64,000 bases of DNA from Bacillus sp. HNG (GCF_003400205.1 NZ_QUQV01000003.1:248001-312000); one strand, 5' to 3'. Shown: positions 16,756 through 26,659, numbered from the stretch's first letter. Numbers and translations are program-made. The notes: generated from the sequence alone by a model not told the origin.

Positions 16756-17367
16756 CTATGAAACTTTACTTTGAATACCCCATTGTTTACAAACAACACG
16801 AAACTGATCTTTCGTATCCTCAATTGTGCCATTATTATCAATCACAGCATCTGCAAGTTGAATTTTGTCCTTAAGCGGCATTTGTGATTGAATCCTAGCC
16901 TCTGCCTCTTCCTTGGTAAGACTATTGCGATTCATAAGACGTGATAACTGTGTCTCATAATCAACATAAACAAGGAGGGTTTTATCGACTAAGGAGGTTA
17001 GTTTACTTTCAAATAATAATGGGATATCCAATACAACTGTTTCTTCACCATTCTTCATATGCTCTTCTTTTTCCTTCAGCATTTGTTTCCGAACAGCTGG
17101 ATGAACAATTGAATTCAATAAAAGTCGTTTGTCTTCACTGAAAAAGACAATCGAACCTAACTTCGGACGGTCAATCGTCTTATCTGGTAATAAAATGTCT
17201 TCGCCAAATGATTGAACAATTTGTTCGTATGCTTCTTCACCAATCTCAACAACTTTACGTGCAATAACGTCGGCATCTATTACAACTATTCCTGCTTCTT
17301 TAAACATCTGTGATACTGTACTTTTTCCACTTGCGATTCCACCTGTTAATCCGATTGTTAATGTCAC
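16756..17367 (-). CDS. coaE: Dephospho-CoA kinase
   Basis: 203 residues, last step of CoA synthesis: ATP-dependent phosphorylation of dephospho-CoA at the 3'-OH. P-loop GGIASGKST (9-17), DADVIAR substrate segment (near 31-37), lid region, and C-terminal conserved IDNNGT. Full length. It ends the polA-mutM-ytaF-coaE cluster, starting 25 bp after ytaF. Confidence 0.96.
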   Translation of the reverse strand: MTLTIGLTGGIASGKSTVSQMFKEAGIVVIDADVIARKVVEIGEEAYEQIVQSFGEDILLPDKTIDRPKLGSIVFFSEDKRLLLNSIVHPAVRKQMLKEKEEHMKNGEETVVLDIPLLFESKLTSLVDKTLLVYVDYETQLSRLMNRNSLTKEEAEARIQSQMPLKDKIQLADAVIDNNGTIEDTKDQFRVVCKQWGIQSKVS

Positions 17368-17391
17368 GTATTTTATCTCCTCTGCTGTTTT

Positions 17392-18027
17392 TTAGAATTT
17401 CCAGATTCCAATTAAAATCAATAGGATTCCTGGCAAAAATGAAAATTTCTGTATCCATCGTTTCTTTGAAAAAACAGAACCACTTTTCATACCTGTATAA
17501 ACAAAAAGGGAGCTCATCACGGCCACCAACAATGCCATTACCCACGGAGAAAAGCCTAATAAAGCAGCACCAATTCCTGCACCAAAAGCATCAAGCGAAA
17601 GGGCAAGACCTAGTAAAAATGCTTCAAGACCGGTAATGGTTCCTGATTTGTCAAGGTCGGCAACCATGGGCTTCTTTAAAATATTGATAACAAGTCCAAG
17701 TGATTTTATTTCAACCTTCACTAATAGTTTTTCTTCGTTCTGCTCTGCTGTTTGGGATGATGGACGAAAAAACTGAAACAATACCCAGGCACCAATAATT
17801 ACGAGTACGATACCGCCTAGCCGGTCCGCCATTTCTGGTGAAACAAAGAGGGCAATTGATTTACCTAGCCCCATGGCAGCCGCCATGGTTACAGCTGAAC
17901 AGCAGGCTATTGTTATGATTGACCTGAATGGTATTTTCATTTTTCTCATACCATATGTGAAACCAACACTAAAACTATCTAAGCTAACTGCAAATGCTAA
18001 TAAAATGAGTGATGCGAACTGGGACAT
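17392..18027 (-). CDS. ytaF: YtaF, MntP/LysE-like membrane protein associated with sporulation
   Basis: 211 residues with six predicted membrane segments in two related halves, each carrying a conserved Asp (FAVSLDSFSVG near 12-22, ALSLDAFGAG near 137-146). This matches the MntP manganese exporter fold; B. subtilis YtaF is annotated as a sporulation membrane protein. Substrate is not proven. Start ATG after AAGGAG. It lies between mutM and coaE; repeat A copy 3 separates it from mutM. Confidence 0.88.
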   Translation of the reverse strand: MSQFASLILLAFAVSLDSFSVGFTYGMRKMKIPFRSIITIACCSAVTMAAAMGLGKSIALFVSPEMADRLGGIVLVIIGAWVLFQFFRPSSQTAEQNEEKLLVKVEIKSLGLVINILKKPMVADLDKSGTITGLEAFLLGLALSLDAFGAGIGAALLGFSPWVMALLVAVMSSLFVYTGMKSGSVFSKKRWIQKFSFLPGILLILIGIWKF

Positions 18028-18097
18028 CTCATAGAATCTCCTTCCTATCCATTGCTAAGATAGTATATGGAGAGAGCCCATTTCATGTGAAATAATT

Positions 18098-18217
18098 GAA
18101 AAGCGTAAGCGCCTTGAGCAGCCCCGACAAGCACAAGACGAGCTGGCTAGAAGGTTGTTCTTTGACCTTCTTGACAGATTGACTTGTGACCTCGAGGGGC
18201 TAGGCGCTGGAGCTAGA
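18098..18217. repeat. Dispersed hairpin repeat, family A, copy 3 (diverged)
   Basis: GAAAAGCGTAAGCGCC ... GGCGCTGGAGCTAG, same orientation and length as the other A copies. The inner stem carries compensating differences (GCCCCGACAAG with CTTGTGACCTCGAGGGGC), so pairing is kept although the sequence differs. It lies between mutM and ytaF. Confidence 0.83.
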
Positions 18218-18266
18218 ACCAAAAACTATGTAAAAAGTTCTATACTTTCCAATCCATGAATACAGT

Positions 18267-19103
18267 TCATTTTCTTTTATTCTTTTGGCATTTTGGACAG
18301 TAGTGAGTGCCCCTTCCGCCGACGACTGTTTTTTGTATTTCTGTTCCGCATCTTTGACATACTTTTCCGTTTTGACCATAAACAAATAACTGCAATTGGA
18401 ACATCCCAATTTCACCTTGTGTGTTCACATAGGATCGGATTGTGCTTCCACCCTTTTCTACAGCTTCATTCAATGTTTGAATGATTTCATGGTGGAGTTT
18501 CTTCATTTCCTTCTTAGTCAGGGAATTTGCTTCGCGTTCAGGATATATCCCCGCTCTAAATAAAGCCTCATCCACATAAATATTCCCAAGCCCAACAACA
18601 TTTGTTTGGTCAAGTAGTGCAACTTTAATCTTCCGATTGGTTTTTGATAGCTTTTCCTCTAAATATTTAAGTGTAAATTCTTTGGAAAATGGCTCTGGCC
18701 CTAATTGGGATAAGGGAAGATTCTCTTCTTCTTCCCCTTTGCTAAATAAATGCATCGTTCCAAATTTCCGGACATCCCGATAGCGGAGTTCGGTTCCATC
18801 TGTAAAAGTAAACAAAACATGGGTATGTTTATCGTATGGCTCGTCTTTATCATAGAGTCCATATCTGCCCTCCATGCGTAAATGGGAAACCATCACATAA
18901 TCATCTAATATAAACTTTAAAAACTTTCCTCTTCGCCCCACATCATGAATGGTTTGACCACGAAGAGCGTCACAAAATTGTTCTGGTTCTTCTGGTTTCT
19001 TGATTATTTTAGGCCAAAGCACCTTCACATGATTGATCGTTTTTCCATTTACAAGCTGAGTTAACGTTCGTCTGACTGTTTCAACCTCTGGTAATTCAGG
19101 CAT
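18267..19103 (-). CDS. mutM: Formamidopyrimidine-DNA glycosylase (Fpg)
   Basis: 278 residues. Catalytic P2 and E3 (MPELPEVE), K60 in RRGKF, helix-two-turn-helix near YVDEALFRAGI, and a C-terminal zinc finger C249-x2-C252 ... C269-x2-C272. It removes 8-oxoguanine and FaPy lesions and nicks the strand. All active residues are present. It lies 3' of polA, as in B. subtilis; repeat E copy 1 fills the 160 bp gap between them. Confidence 0.97.
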   Translation of the reverse strand: MPELPEVETVRRTLTQLVNGKTINHVKVLWPKIIKKPEEPEQFCDALRGQTIHDVGRRGKFLKFILDDYVMVSHLRMEGRYGLYDKDEPYDKHTHVLFTFTDGTELRYRDVRKFGTMHLFSKGEEEENLPLSQLGPEPFSKEFTLKYLEEKLSKTNRKIKVALLDQTNVVGLGNIYVDEALFRAGIYPEREANSLTKKEMKKLHHEIIQTLNEAVEKGGSTIRSYVNTQGEIGMFQLQLFVYGQNGKVCQRCGTEIQKTVVGGRGTHYCPKCQKNKRK

Positions 19104-19130
19104 TTGATCACTTCCTTATTTCTTAACATC

Positions 19131-19265
19131 AAATACGCTTTGGCGTATTTGCGCCCGATTTTTTTCGAGCTTGCTCGAAATACTTCCTTTGAAAAATCGT
19201 GGCATCCGCCTGCGGGCTTTTAACTTTATTCAGCTGGGTTTAAAACCCAGCTGAATAAAGTTAAA
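19131..19265. repeat. Dispersed repeat, family E, copy 1, with perfect palindrome at the polA end
   Basis: Begins AAATACGC-TTTG-GCGTATTT, continues with TCGAGCTTGCTCGA and CTTTGAAAAATCGTGGCATC, and ends in a perfect palindrome at 19219-19265 (23 bp arms around one base; left arm starts TTTAACTTTATTCAGC). The palindrome abuts the polA stop at 19266-19268. A second E copy, 48477-48665, has the same plan with an unrelated palindrome. Confidence 0.82.
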
Positions 19266-21896
19266 CTATTTAGCATCGTACCATGTCTTCCCGTATGCAT
19301 AATCGACCTTTAATGGTACTTTTAAGGAAATGGCATTTTCCATTACTTCTGGTACAATTTTTTTCAATATCTCAATTTCTTCTTCTGGTGCTTCAAAAAT
19401 TAATTCGTCATGTACTTGTAACAGCAATTTTGCTTGAAGCTTTTCTTCTTTTAATCTAGCCGCCATATCAATCATTGCCTTCTTGATAATATCAGCAGCA
19501 CTTCCTTGAATCGGAGTATTCATCGCTGTTCTTTCTGCAAAGCTACGAACATTAAAATTACGAGCTGTAATTTCAGGAATATATCGTCTTCTATGAAGAA
19601 GAGTTGATACATACCCTTTTTGTCTAACGTCCTCAACGATATCTTCCATATATTCCTTAACGCCTGGAAAGCTTGCAAAATAACGCTCAATAAATTGTCC
19701 CGCTTCCTTCCTTGTAATTCCAAGGTTTTGGGATAATCCGAAATCACTGATTCCGTATACGATTCCGAAGTTAACAGCCTTTGCCTGTCGACGCATATTG
19801 GAGGTAACCTCGTCTTCCTTTACATGGAACACATCCATTGCCGTTTTTGTATGAATATCGAGATCATTCGTAAAGGCGTGAATTAGATTCTCATCGTTTG
19901 CAATATGTGCCAGCACTCTTAATTCAATTTGTGAGTAATCAGCTGCAAACATAAACCAATCCTTTTTCGAAGGTACAAAAGCTTGTCTAATTTTTCGTCC
20001 TTCCTCTAAGCGAATTGGAATGTTTTGCAGGTTTGGATCTGTCGAACTTAATCTTCCGGTTTGTGTTAAAGCTTGCTGGAATCTAGTATGAACCTTACAT
20101 GTATCTTCATGCACAACCTTTAATAACCCTTCAATATAGGTTGATTGAAGCTTTCCAACTTGTCGATAATGCAAAATATATTCAATAATCTCATGTTCTT
20201 TAGCCAGTTTTTCAAGAATATCTGCAGACGTTGAATAACCTGTTTTGGTCTTCTTGTAAACAGTAAGTTGAAGCTTTTCAAAAAGAATGACACCCAGCTG
20301 CTTTGGTGAATTAATGTTAAATTCTTCTCCAGCTAGTTCATAAATCTTTTGTTCGAGCTCTTGCAAATGTGCCTTTAATTCTTCTCCCATTGCTTTTAAT
20401 CGCTCAACATCAACCTTTACCCCGGTTGCTTCCATTTCGGCTAATATTAGCGATAATGGCATTTCTAAATCAGTGAAAAGCTTATATTGTTCGTTTTCCT
20501 GCAATTCTTTAAGGAAAATATCCTGTAGCTTCTTGAGTGCAATTGCCTTTCTAACAATATGCTCAGAAAGCTCTTTTTCGTCTGGTATGCTTTGTTTCGC
20601 ACCTTTTCCATACACAGCTTCATCCGTTTGTACATCTGTAATTCCTTTTAATTTTGCTATTGCAGCAACGTCATCGGTTGAATCAGATGGATTTAAAATA
20701 TAAGAGGCAATTAAACAGTCAAAATCAATTCCTTGTAAGTCTACCCCCTTCCATCTCAACGCAACAAGTGACTTTTTTCCATCAAATACGGTTTTCTTTT
20801 TTTGGTTATCCTTTGCCCATTCCTTAAACGTATCTGACTCAAGAGCAAGTTTTGTCGGAATATAAAAATTCCCGTTTTCATTTGATATCGCAATCCCTTG
20901 TATGTCTGCTCTATGGTAGCTCTCATCAAGCACTTCCACAATCAAAGAAGATTCAGCAGATAACATATCGTCAGTAACTCTATCGACAATCTTATATGAG
21001 ATTTCTTCTAAAGGCTTGTCTTCTGTTTTCTCGCTGCCCTCTATTTTATCGAGCAAGGAATTAAACCCGAGCTCTTTGAAAAGCTTAATCACCTGGTCGC
21101 CATCATAGCCATTATACTCAAGTTCAGAAACCCCAATTTCAATAGGTGCTTCACGATAGATTGTAGCAAGATTCTTACTCATGATGGCTTGGTCCTTATG
21201 TTCTTCAAGCTTCTCTTTCAGCTTCTTTCCGCTTACCTTATCAATCGATTCTAGTAGTTCCTCTAATGTATTGAACTCTTGTAATAATTTTAAAGCTGTT
21301 TTCTCACCTACACCTGGGACACCGGGGATATTATCAGAGCTATCCCCCATAAGCCCTTTCATATCAATAATTCGTTCCGGCGTAATTCCATATTTTTCAT
21401 GAATAAAATCAGGCGTATATGAATCAACATCTGTAATCCCTTTTTTGGTAATATCAACTGTAACATGGTCGGAGGCAAGCTGTGTTAGGTCTTTATCACC
21501 TGAAATAATTTTAACCTCAAAACCTTCTTTTTCAGCTTGAAGCGATAATGTTCCGATAATATCATCGGCTTCATAGTTTTCTAATTCATATCTGGCAATC
21601 TTGTAAGCATCAAGGAGCTCTCGTAAAAACGGAAACTGTTCTGAAAGCTCAGGTGGTGTTTTTTGTCGACCGCCTTTATATTCACTAAAAGTGCTATGTC
21701 TAAACGTTGTTTTTCCTGCATCAAATGCTACTAAAATATGTGATGGCTTCTCCTGTTCAAGAATTCGGTTCAAAATCATTGTAAAGCCATAAATAGCATT
21801 CGTATGTACACCTTTATCATTATTCAAAAGTGGCAAGGCAAAAAATGCCCGGTATGCAATACTATTTCCATCCACCAAAACAATCTTTTTTTCCAA
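19266..21896 (-). CDS. polA: DNA polymerase I
   Basis: 876 residues: 5'-3' exonuclease domain (1 to about 290), inactive 3'-5' exonuclease-like domain, and family A polymerase domain (DYSQIELRVL motif A, QVHDELIFE motif C). The usual DxE of the proofreading site is replaced by VEV (SSLIVEVLDES), so proofreading should be absent, as in Geobacillus and B. subtilis PolA. The start is TTG at 21894-21896 after AAAGGAAGG. It fills gaps in lagging-strand synthesis and repair. Confidence 0.97.
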   Translation of the reverse strand: MEKKIVLVDGNSIAYRAFFALPLLNNDKGVHTNAIYGFTMILNRILEQEKPSHILVAFDAGKTTFRHSTFSEYKGGRQKTPPELSEQFPFLRELLDAYKIARYELENYEADDIIGTLSLQAEKEGFEVKIISGDKDLTQLASDHVTVDITKKGITDVDSYTPDFIHEKYGITPERIIDMKGLMGDSSDNIPGVPGVGEKTALKLLQEFNTLEELLESIDKVSGKKLKEKLEEHKDQAIMSKNLATIYREAPIEIGVSELEYNGYDGDQVIKLFKELGFNSLLDKIEGSEKTEDKPLEEISYKIVDRVTDDMLSAESSLIVEVLDESYHRADIQGIAISNENGNFYIPTKLALESDTFKEWAKDNQKKKTVFDGKKSLVALRWKGVDLQGIDFDCLIASYILNPSDSTDDVAAIAKLKGITDVQTDEAVYGKGAKQSIPDEKELSEHIVRKAIALKKLQDIFLKELQENEQYKLFTDLEMPLSLILAEMEATGVKVDVERLKAMGEELKAHLQELEQKIYELAGEEFNINSPKQLGVILFEKLQLTVYKKTKTGYSTSADILEKLAKEHEIIEYILHYRQVGKLQSTYIEGLLKVVHEDTCKVHTRFQQALTQTGRLSSTDPNLQNIPIRLEEGRKIRQAFVPSKKDWFMFAADYSQIELRVLAHIANDENLIHAFTNDLDIHTKTAMDVFHVKEDEVTSNMRRQAKAVNFGIVYGISDFGLSQNLGITRKEAGQFIERYFASFPGVKEYMEDIVEDVRQKGYVSTLLHRRRYIPEITARNFNVRSFAERTAMNTPIQGSAADIIKKAMIDMAARLKEEKLQAKLLLQVHDELIFEAPEEEIEILKKIVPEVMENAISLKVPLKVDYAYGKTWYDAK

Positions 21897-22035
21897 GAAA
21901 AATCCTTCCTTTCTATGACAACTTGGGACCTATTATATTCACTACAACCATTCAAACTCATAAAAAATAGCCGTCAATTCCTACTGTTCATTTTAGCATG
22001 TCATGAACAGAATAGAAAATAACGACTACTTAATA

Positions 22036-22303
22036 GGTGTCCAAAAAGGAGGTTGAAAAGGACCGCGTCGACAAGAGCGCCACATCCTTATGTCTTGTCG
22101 ACACTAGCACGTCCTGTGCGTCGAAAGTTCGAGGCGGCGCAGCTTTGAGTACCGGAGGAACGTATGCAATTAATACGTGAGCAACGGAAAAGCAAGCCAA
22201 CGAGCTTCCATAGGATGTGGTGACTTCGACGTTCGACACAGGACGTGTCGGCATTTAGTCGAAGTTCCTCTTATAGAGTGTCATTTTCACGGACTTTTTG
22301 AAC
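22036..22303. repeat. Dispersed repeat, family B, copy 3 (long form)
   Basis: 268 bp with imperfect terminal inverted repeats (GGTGTCCAAAAAGGAGG-TGAAAAGGAC / GTGTCATTTTCACGGACTTTTTGAAC). Inside are three CACAGGA-type hairpin modules (near 22070, 22105 and 22235) and the shared GAGTACCGGAG ... GTATGCAATTAATACG core. Orientation is opposite to copies 1, 2 and 4. It fills most of the 418 bp gap between hflC and polA. Confidence 0.83.
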
Positions 22304-22314
22304 TGCCACTATCG

Positions 22315-23244
22315 TTAGTCAGTGTATCCCATTAACAATCTCGCATACGGAGAGTCAGCTGGTAAAATAATGACTGTTTCTTCATCAATTGTAGTTTTAT
22401 AGGATTCTAACGTACGGAAAAGGTTGTAAAACTCTGGATCCTTAGAGAAGGCTTCATTATAAATACGCGCTGCTTCCCCTTCCCCTTCACTTCGAATAAC
22501 CTCAGCGTCAGCTTGAGCTTTTGAAATAATTACTTTTACTTCTCTATCCGTTTCAGCTTCGATTTCATTCTTCTTAGCATCCCCTTCTGAGAGATAGTTT
22601 TGAGCAGTTGACTCACGCTCGGAGATCATTCTCGTATATACGGATTGTTCGTTTTCAGCTGGTAAATCTGTACGCTTCATACGAATATCTGTTACAACGA
22701 TTCCATATTTGTCTTCTTCAAGGTTTTTATTTACAATGTCTGTAATTCGATCATTTAGACTGCCACGTTCAGACTTCTCATCATTAATAATCTCATCATA
22801 ATTTAATTGACCGAGCTCTGTACGAATTGCAGAATAGACAAATTCATCAAGCTTCGCTTCTGCATTTAAGACTGTTCTTGTTGTAGATATCATTTGTTTC
22901 GGATCTTCAATGCGCCAAACTGCATAATTATCAATCATCATTCGCTTTTTGTCTTTTGTATTGATTTCAGCTTCCTCAACATCATAAATCATTTGATATT
23001 TTGGTAAGGTCTCAACCGACTGGATAAACGGAATTTTATAGGAAAGTCCCGGATTTTCTTCAATTCGGACAACCTCACCAAACTGTCGAACGACCTTATA
23101 TTCGCCTTCTCTTACTATAAATATATTCACTAAAACAATACCTATTAAAATAATAACAATAAGTGAAATGATTCCACCTTTTGTGTATTTGCTAAATTTA
23201 TTGGAACCCTTTTTTTCGTTTAAATCCACGACATTTTCACTCAT
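22315..23244 (-). CDS. hflC: HflC, SPFH-family regulator of FtsH protease
   Basis: 309 residues: short cytoplasmic N-terminus, one membrane segment (about 25-47), then SPFH/band-7 domain and a coiled C-terminal part with the AEVIRSEGEGEAARIYNEA motif typical of HflC. With HflK it forms a cage around FtsH. It overlaps hflK by four bases (ATGA). B. subtilis 168 lacks this pair between polA and phoR. Confidence 0.92.
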   Translation of the reverse strand: MSENVVDLNEKKGSNKFSKYTKGGIISLIVIILIGIVLVNIFIVREGEYKVVRQFGEVVRIEENPGLSYKIPFIQSVETLPKYQMIYDVEEAEINTKDKKRMMIDNYAVWRIEDPKQMISTTRTVLNAEAKLDEFVYSAIRTELGQLNYDEIINDEKSERGSLNDRITDIVNKNLEEDKYGIVVTDIRMKRTDLPAENEQSVYTRMISERESTAQNYLSEGDAKKNEIEAETDREVKVIISKAQADAEVIRSEGEGEAARIYNEAFSKDPEFYNLFRTLESYKTTIDEETVIILPADSPYARLLMGYTD

Positions 23245-24209
23245 TGGTTCCCACTCCCTTCTGTTTCTACAGGAGGAACCTGTGCTTGGCTTCCAGCTGG
23301 ACGAATTGGCAAGTATTTCATCGTATTGCCGTCATCCTTCATAATATAAATTTCGGTATTTGGTAACACTTGATCCAATGTTTCTAGAACGAGACGTTTT
23401 CTAGTAATATCAGGATTTTTAACATATTCATTGTATAATGCATTAAATGTCGCAACATCTCCACGTGCAATTTCGATACGTGCTGCTTTATCTCCATTAG
23501 CACGAGAAATAAGGGCTTCCTTTTCCCCTTTTGCTTCGTTCAATTTTTGGTTCCGGTATTTGTTAGCTTCATTTACTTTTGTATTTCTCGTTTCACGAGC
23601 ATCTGTTACATTCGTAAATGCCTTTCGAACTTCATCATTTGGTAGTTCAACATCCTGCAATTTAACAGCCGTAACAGAAACACCAATATCATATTTCTTT
23701 AAAAGATCTGTCAATAAGTCTCTTACCTCAGCTTCAATTTCTGCTTTACCGGATGTTAAGGCATCATCGATTTTAGAACTTCCAATTATACTTCTTAATG
23801 ATGAAGAAGTAGCATTATATAAAATTTGCTCTGGATCCGCTGAATTAAATAAGAACTTCGAAGGATCAGTAATTTGCCATTGGACAACCATATCGGCAAG
23901 AACAATATTTTCGTCACCGGTTATCATTTTCGTGTCCTTTGGTACATCTGTAATTTCGCCATCCTTTTGATTATATCCAAACTGTAAACTGTACGTTGTT
24001 TTTGGCAGTTTCTCTACGTCTTGGATCGGCCATGGCATTTTAAAATGAAGTCCTGGCTCTGTAATGCCTTCGTCTGCTTTCCCAAAGGTTAAAATAATGG
24101 CTTGCTCTGATTCATCGACTGTATACCATGATGTAAATCCAACTACACCTAAAATCAGAACGAGCACACTTAGTCCAACAATCGTATAAATCCTTTTTAA
24201 ACTAACCAT
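23241..24209 (-). CDS. hflK: HflK, SPFH-family partner of HflC
   Basis: 322 residues from the ATG at 24207-24209, six bases after AGGGGGG; an earlier in-frame TTG is inside that site. One membrane segment (about 7-27), SPFH domain starting YTVDESEQAIILTFGK, coiled region with AKGEKEALISRANGDKAARI, and a flexible C-terminal tail. Translationally coupled to hflC. Confidence 0.92.
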   Translation of the reverse strand: MVSLKRIYTIVGLSVLVLILGVVGFTSWYTVDESEQAIILTFGKADEGITEPGLHFKMPWPIQDVEKLPKTTYSLQFGYNQKDGEITDVPKDTKMITGDENIVLADMVVQWQITDPSKFLFNSADPEQILYNATSSSLRSIIGSSKIDDALTSGKAEIEAEVRDLLTDLLKKYDIGVSVTAVKLQDVELPNDEVRKAFTNVTDARETRNTKVNEANKYRNQKLNEAKGEKEALISRANGDKAARIEIARGDVATFNALYNEYVKNPDITRKRLVLETLDQVLPNTEIYIMKDDGNTMKYLPIRPAGSQAQVPPVETEGSGNQ

Positions 24210-24278
24210 GCTTTCCCCCCTCAATATATCTACATAGTCTTATACGAATATCATGTAAAAAGGTTTCATTTAAATATC

Positions 24279-24316
24279 AAAAAAATGACAAGGATCATAC
24301 ATCCTTGTCAAAAAAG
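24279..24316 (-). terminator. Terminator of phoPR
   Basis: TTTGACAAGGAT-GTATG-ATCCTTGTCA hairpin followed by T8 on the minus strand. It separates phoR from hflK. Confidence 0.88.
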
Positions 24317-24404
24317 TTTGGCCTCCTGAATGAAGGGGTTCTCATAAATATCATAAGGTTCGGATATTAAGAGAATATGTTTATATTGTAAACATTTTGT
24401 AAAA

Positions 24405-25853
24405 TTAGCCTATTTTAGTAGCTGATAGTTCTTTTTTCAAACGAATTGTAACGGTTGTTCCTTCTCCTACCTTACTAGTGATTTGCACTGCCCCTTCATG
24501 TGCCTCAATAATATGTTTTACAATTGCAAGACCTAAACCGGTACCTCCGGAATTTCTGCTTCTAGCTTTGTCCACACGGTAAAATCTTTCAAAAATTCGG
24601 GAAAGCTCTTTTTCTTCAATTCCAATACCTGTATCGATAATTTGAATTTCAACGTGGTCAGTAAGATTTGTTGCTTTTACCGCAACCTTGGCCTTGTTTG
24701 GAGAATATGACAGGCTATTATTAATGACATTGATAAAAACCTGTTTCAATCTGTCCATATCTCCTTCAATTACTGTTGTTATGTCATCTACTGTAAGCTC
24801 TAAATGAATATCTTTATCTTCAGCCTTTGATCTAAGCATTCGTAAACTATTCTCTAAAAGCTCCTTCACATTTACACGTGATAGGTTAAGCGAAAACCCT
24901 TTATTCTCTATCTTGGATAAGTCCAATAAATCTTGTATGAGGACTTGAAGACGATGACTTTCATTTAAAATGATTGTTAAAAACTCGTCAAGAACTTCTC
25001 TATCATTCATCGCTCCATCTAATAAAGTTTCAGCAAACCCTTTAATGGAAGTAATTGGTGTACGAAGTTCATGGGAAACATTTGCAACAAAGTCCTTTCG
25101 CATCTGTTCGAGCCTTTTCAAATCTGAAATATCATGAAAGACTAGAACAACACCCCTCCATTCCACGTTCGCTCCTAATATTGGTGTAGCATACACCTCA
25201 AAGTCCTTTTGTTCGGTTCCTATCATCAGATGGAATTGTCTTCGTAACTTCCGTTCTGTCATAAAAATTTCTTCTACTAAATTTACAATTTCTTTATGAG
25301 TAAAAGCTTCGTAATAAAGCTGACCCATTAAATCGCCCTGGTCAGTCTTAAATATCTCATTGATCGTTCGATTGAAAATACTAATATATCCTTTGCTATC
25401 AATGAACAATAAACCGCTCCCCATATTTTCAATCAACGTATGTAATCGGTCATGCTGCATTTCATAGGATTTAGTCATTTCTTCAATATTTCTTGCAACA
25501 ATATTGATTGATTGTCCAAGTAATCCAGCAGCACTTATATCATCTTCATAGGTTCTTGCTCGATAATCTCCCTTTGCAAGCTCTTTAACTGCTTTAGTTG
25601 CAGCATCAATTGGCTTTGTATAGGTGGTAGTAATTCTAACGATAAGCGAAAGAATAATAACCAATGCGATTCCTAGGCAGATCACAAGTGCAATCCAAAC
25701 CTGCTGAACTGTTTTTTCAACGGAAGTTCCATGTACCGCACTATTCGTGATAAGACTACTAATGAATTGGCCCAACATAAAACCCATACAAAGAAAAACA
25801 ATAATAATTAAAAAGATAATCGCAAATAGAAGTCTCGAGTGAAATTTATTCAT
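24405..25853 (-). CDS. phoR: Phosphate-regulon sensor histidine kinase PhoR, short extracytoplasmic loop
   Basis: 482 residues: TM1 (about 8-30), a loop of only about 20 residues, TM2 (51-73), HAMP (about 74-127), PAS (about 133-240), HisKA with H261 (FVANVSHELRTP), and HATPase with N, G1 (DTGIGI) and G2 (GGTGLGLAI) boxes. The ATG at 25851-25853 overlaps the phoP end (ATGAATAA); GAGGAG lies ten bases upstream. B. subtilis PhoR has about 580 residues with an external PDC domain between the membrane segments, missing here. Confidence 0.93.
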   Translation of the reverse strand: MNKFHSRLLFAIIFLIIIVFLCMGFMLGQFISSLITNSAVHGTSVEKTVQQVWIALVICLGIALVIILSLIVRITTTYTKPIDAATKAVKELAKGDYRARTYEDDISAAGLLGQSINIVARNIEEMTKSYEMQHDRLHTLIENMGSGLLFIDSKGYISIFNRTINEIFKTDQGDLMGQLYYEAFTHKEIVNLVEEIFMTERKLRRQFHLMIGTEQKDFEVYATPILGANVEWRGVVLVFHDISDLKRLEQMRKDFVANVSHELRTPITSIKGFAETLLDGAMNDREVLDEFLTIILNESHRLQVLIQDLLDLSKIENKGFSLNLSRVNVKELLENSLRMLRSKAEDKDIHLELTVDDITTVIEGDMDRLKQVFINVINNSLSYSPNKAKVAVKATNLTDHVEIQIIDTGIGIEEKELSRIFERFYRVDKARSRNSGGTGLGLAIVKHIIEAHEGAVQITSKVGEGTTVTIRLKKELSATKIG

Positions 25854-26562
25854 AGAGTTTTGGCTCCTCAAGCTTATAGCCTAATCCCCTTACTGTTTTA
25901 ATCATACTTGGCTTTTTCGAATCTTTTTCGATTTTTTCACGCAAATGACTGATATGAACATCCACAATTCTTGTATCACCAGCAAAATCATAATTCCAAA
26001 CTGCACTTAAAAGTTGATCACGAGTTAGAACTCTACCTTTATTCTTTGCTAAATAAGCAAGTAACTCAAATTCTTTTGGTGTAAGGTCAAGTGCTTCCTC
26101 ATTATAATAAGCCTCAAAATTTTCTGGTAAAATTCGTAGATGCCCAATCATAATTTGAGGAGATGCTGTAGTGTCTTCTGAATTGACTTCGTTTAAACTT
26201 GTTCTTCTTAGTATTGCCTTCACCCGGGCAACTACTTCTCTTGGACTAAATGGTTTTGTCATATAGTCATCTGCCCCAAGCTCCAAACCCAGAACTTTAT
26301 CAAATTCGTCATCCTTTGCGGTTAACATTAGGATTGGGATATCCACTTTGTTTTGGCGAAGCTGTTTGCACACTTCAATACCATCCAATTTTGGCAGCAT
26401 TAAGTCAAGGACGATTAAACTAGGTCTTTCTGCTAAGGCTTTCTCCAAGCCTTCCTCTCCATCCATAGCCGTAATGACCTCGTAGCCAGCCTGTTGTAGG
26501 TTGTACTGAAGCAATGTAATAATCGAACGTTCATCCTCTACAACCAATACTTTTTTCTTCAT
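25846..26562 (-). CDS. phoP: Phosphate-regulon response regulator PhoP
   Basis: 238 residues, OmpR/PhoB type: receiver domain with phospho-acceptor D53 (IVLDLMLP) and acidic pocket E9-D10, then winged helix with NKGRVLTRDQLLSAVWNYDF. It activates and represses phosphate-starvation genes. Overlaps phoR by eight bases. Confidence 0.95.
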   Translation of the reverse strand: MKKKVLVVEDERSIITLLQYNLQQAGYEVITAMDGEEGLEKALAERPSLIVLDLMLPKLDGIEVCKQLRQNKVDIPILMLTAKDDEFDKVLGLELGADDYMTKPFSPREVVARVKAILRRTSLNEVNSEDTTASPQIMIGHLRILPENFEAYYNEEALDLTPKEFELLAYLAKNKGRVLTRDQLLSAVWNYDFAGDTRIVDVHISHLREKIEKDSKKPSMIKTVRGLGYKLEEPKLYE

Positions 26563-26659
26563 TGTCTTCCTCCATCAAAAAAGATAAACCCCATCATTAT
26601 TTTTATCTCTATATAAAATCATTATAGATTAACATTTCTTGACTTGCCATGAAAAAACA

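Noticed and set aside
22030-22254. Minus-strand 74-codon frame between hflC and polA
   Set aside because: It is the translation of B repeat copy 3, with no binding site.
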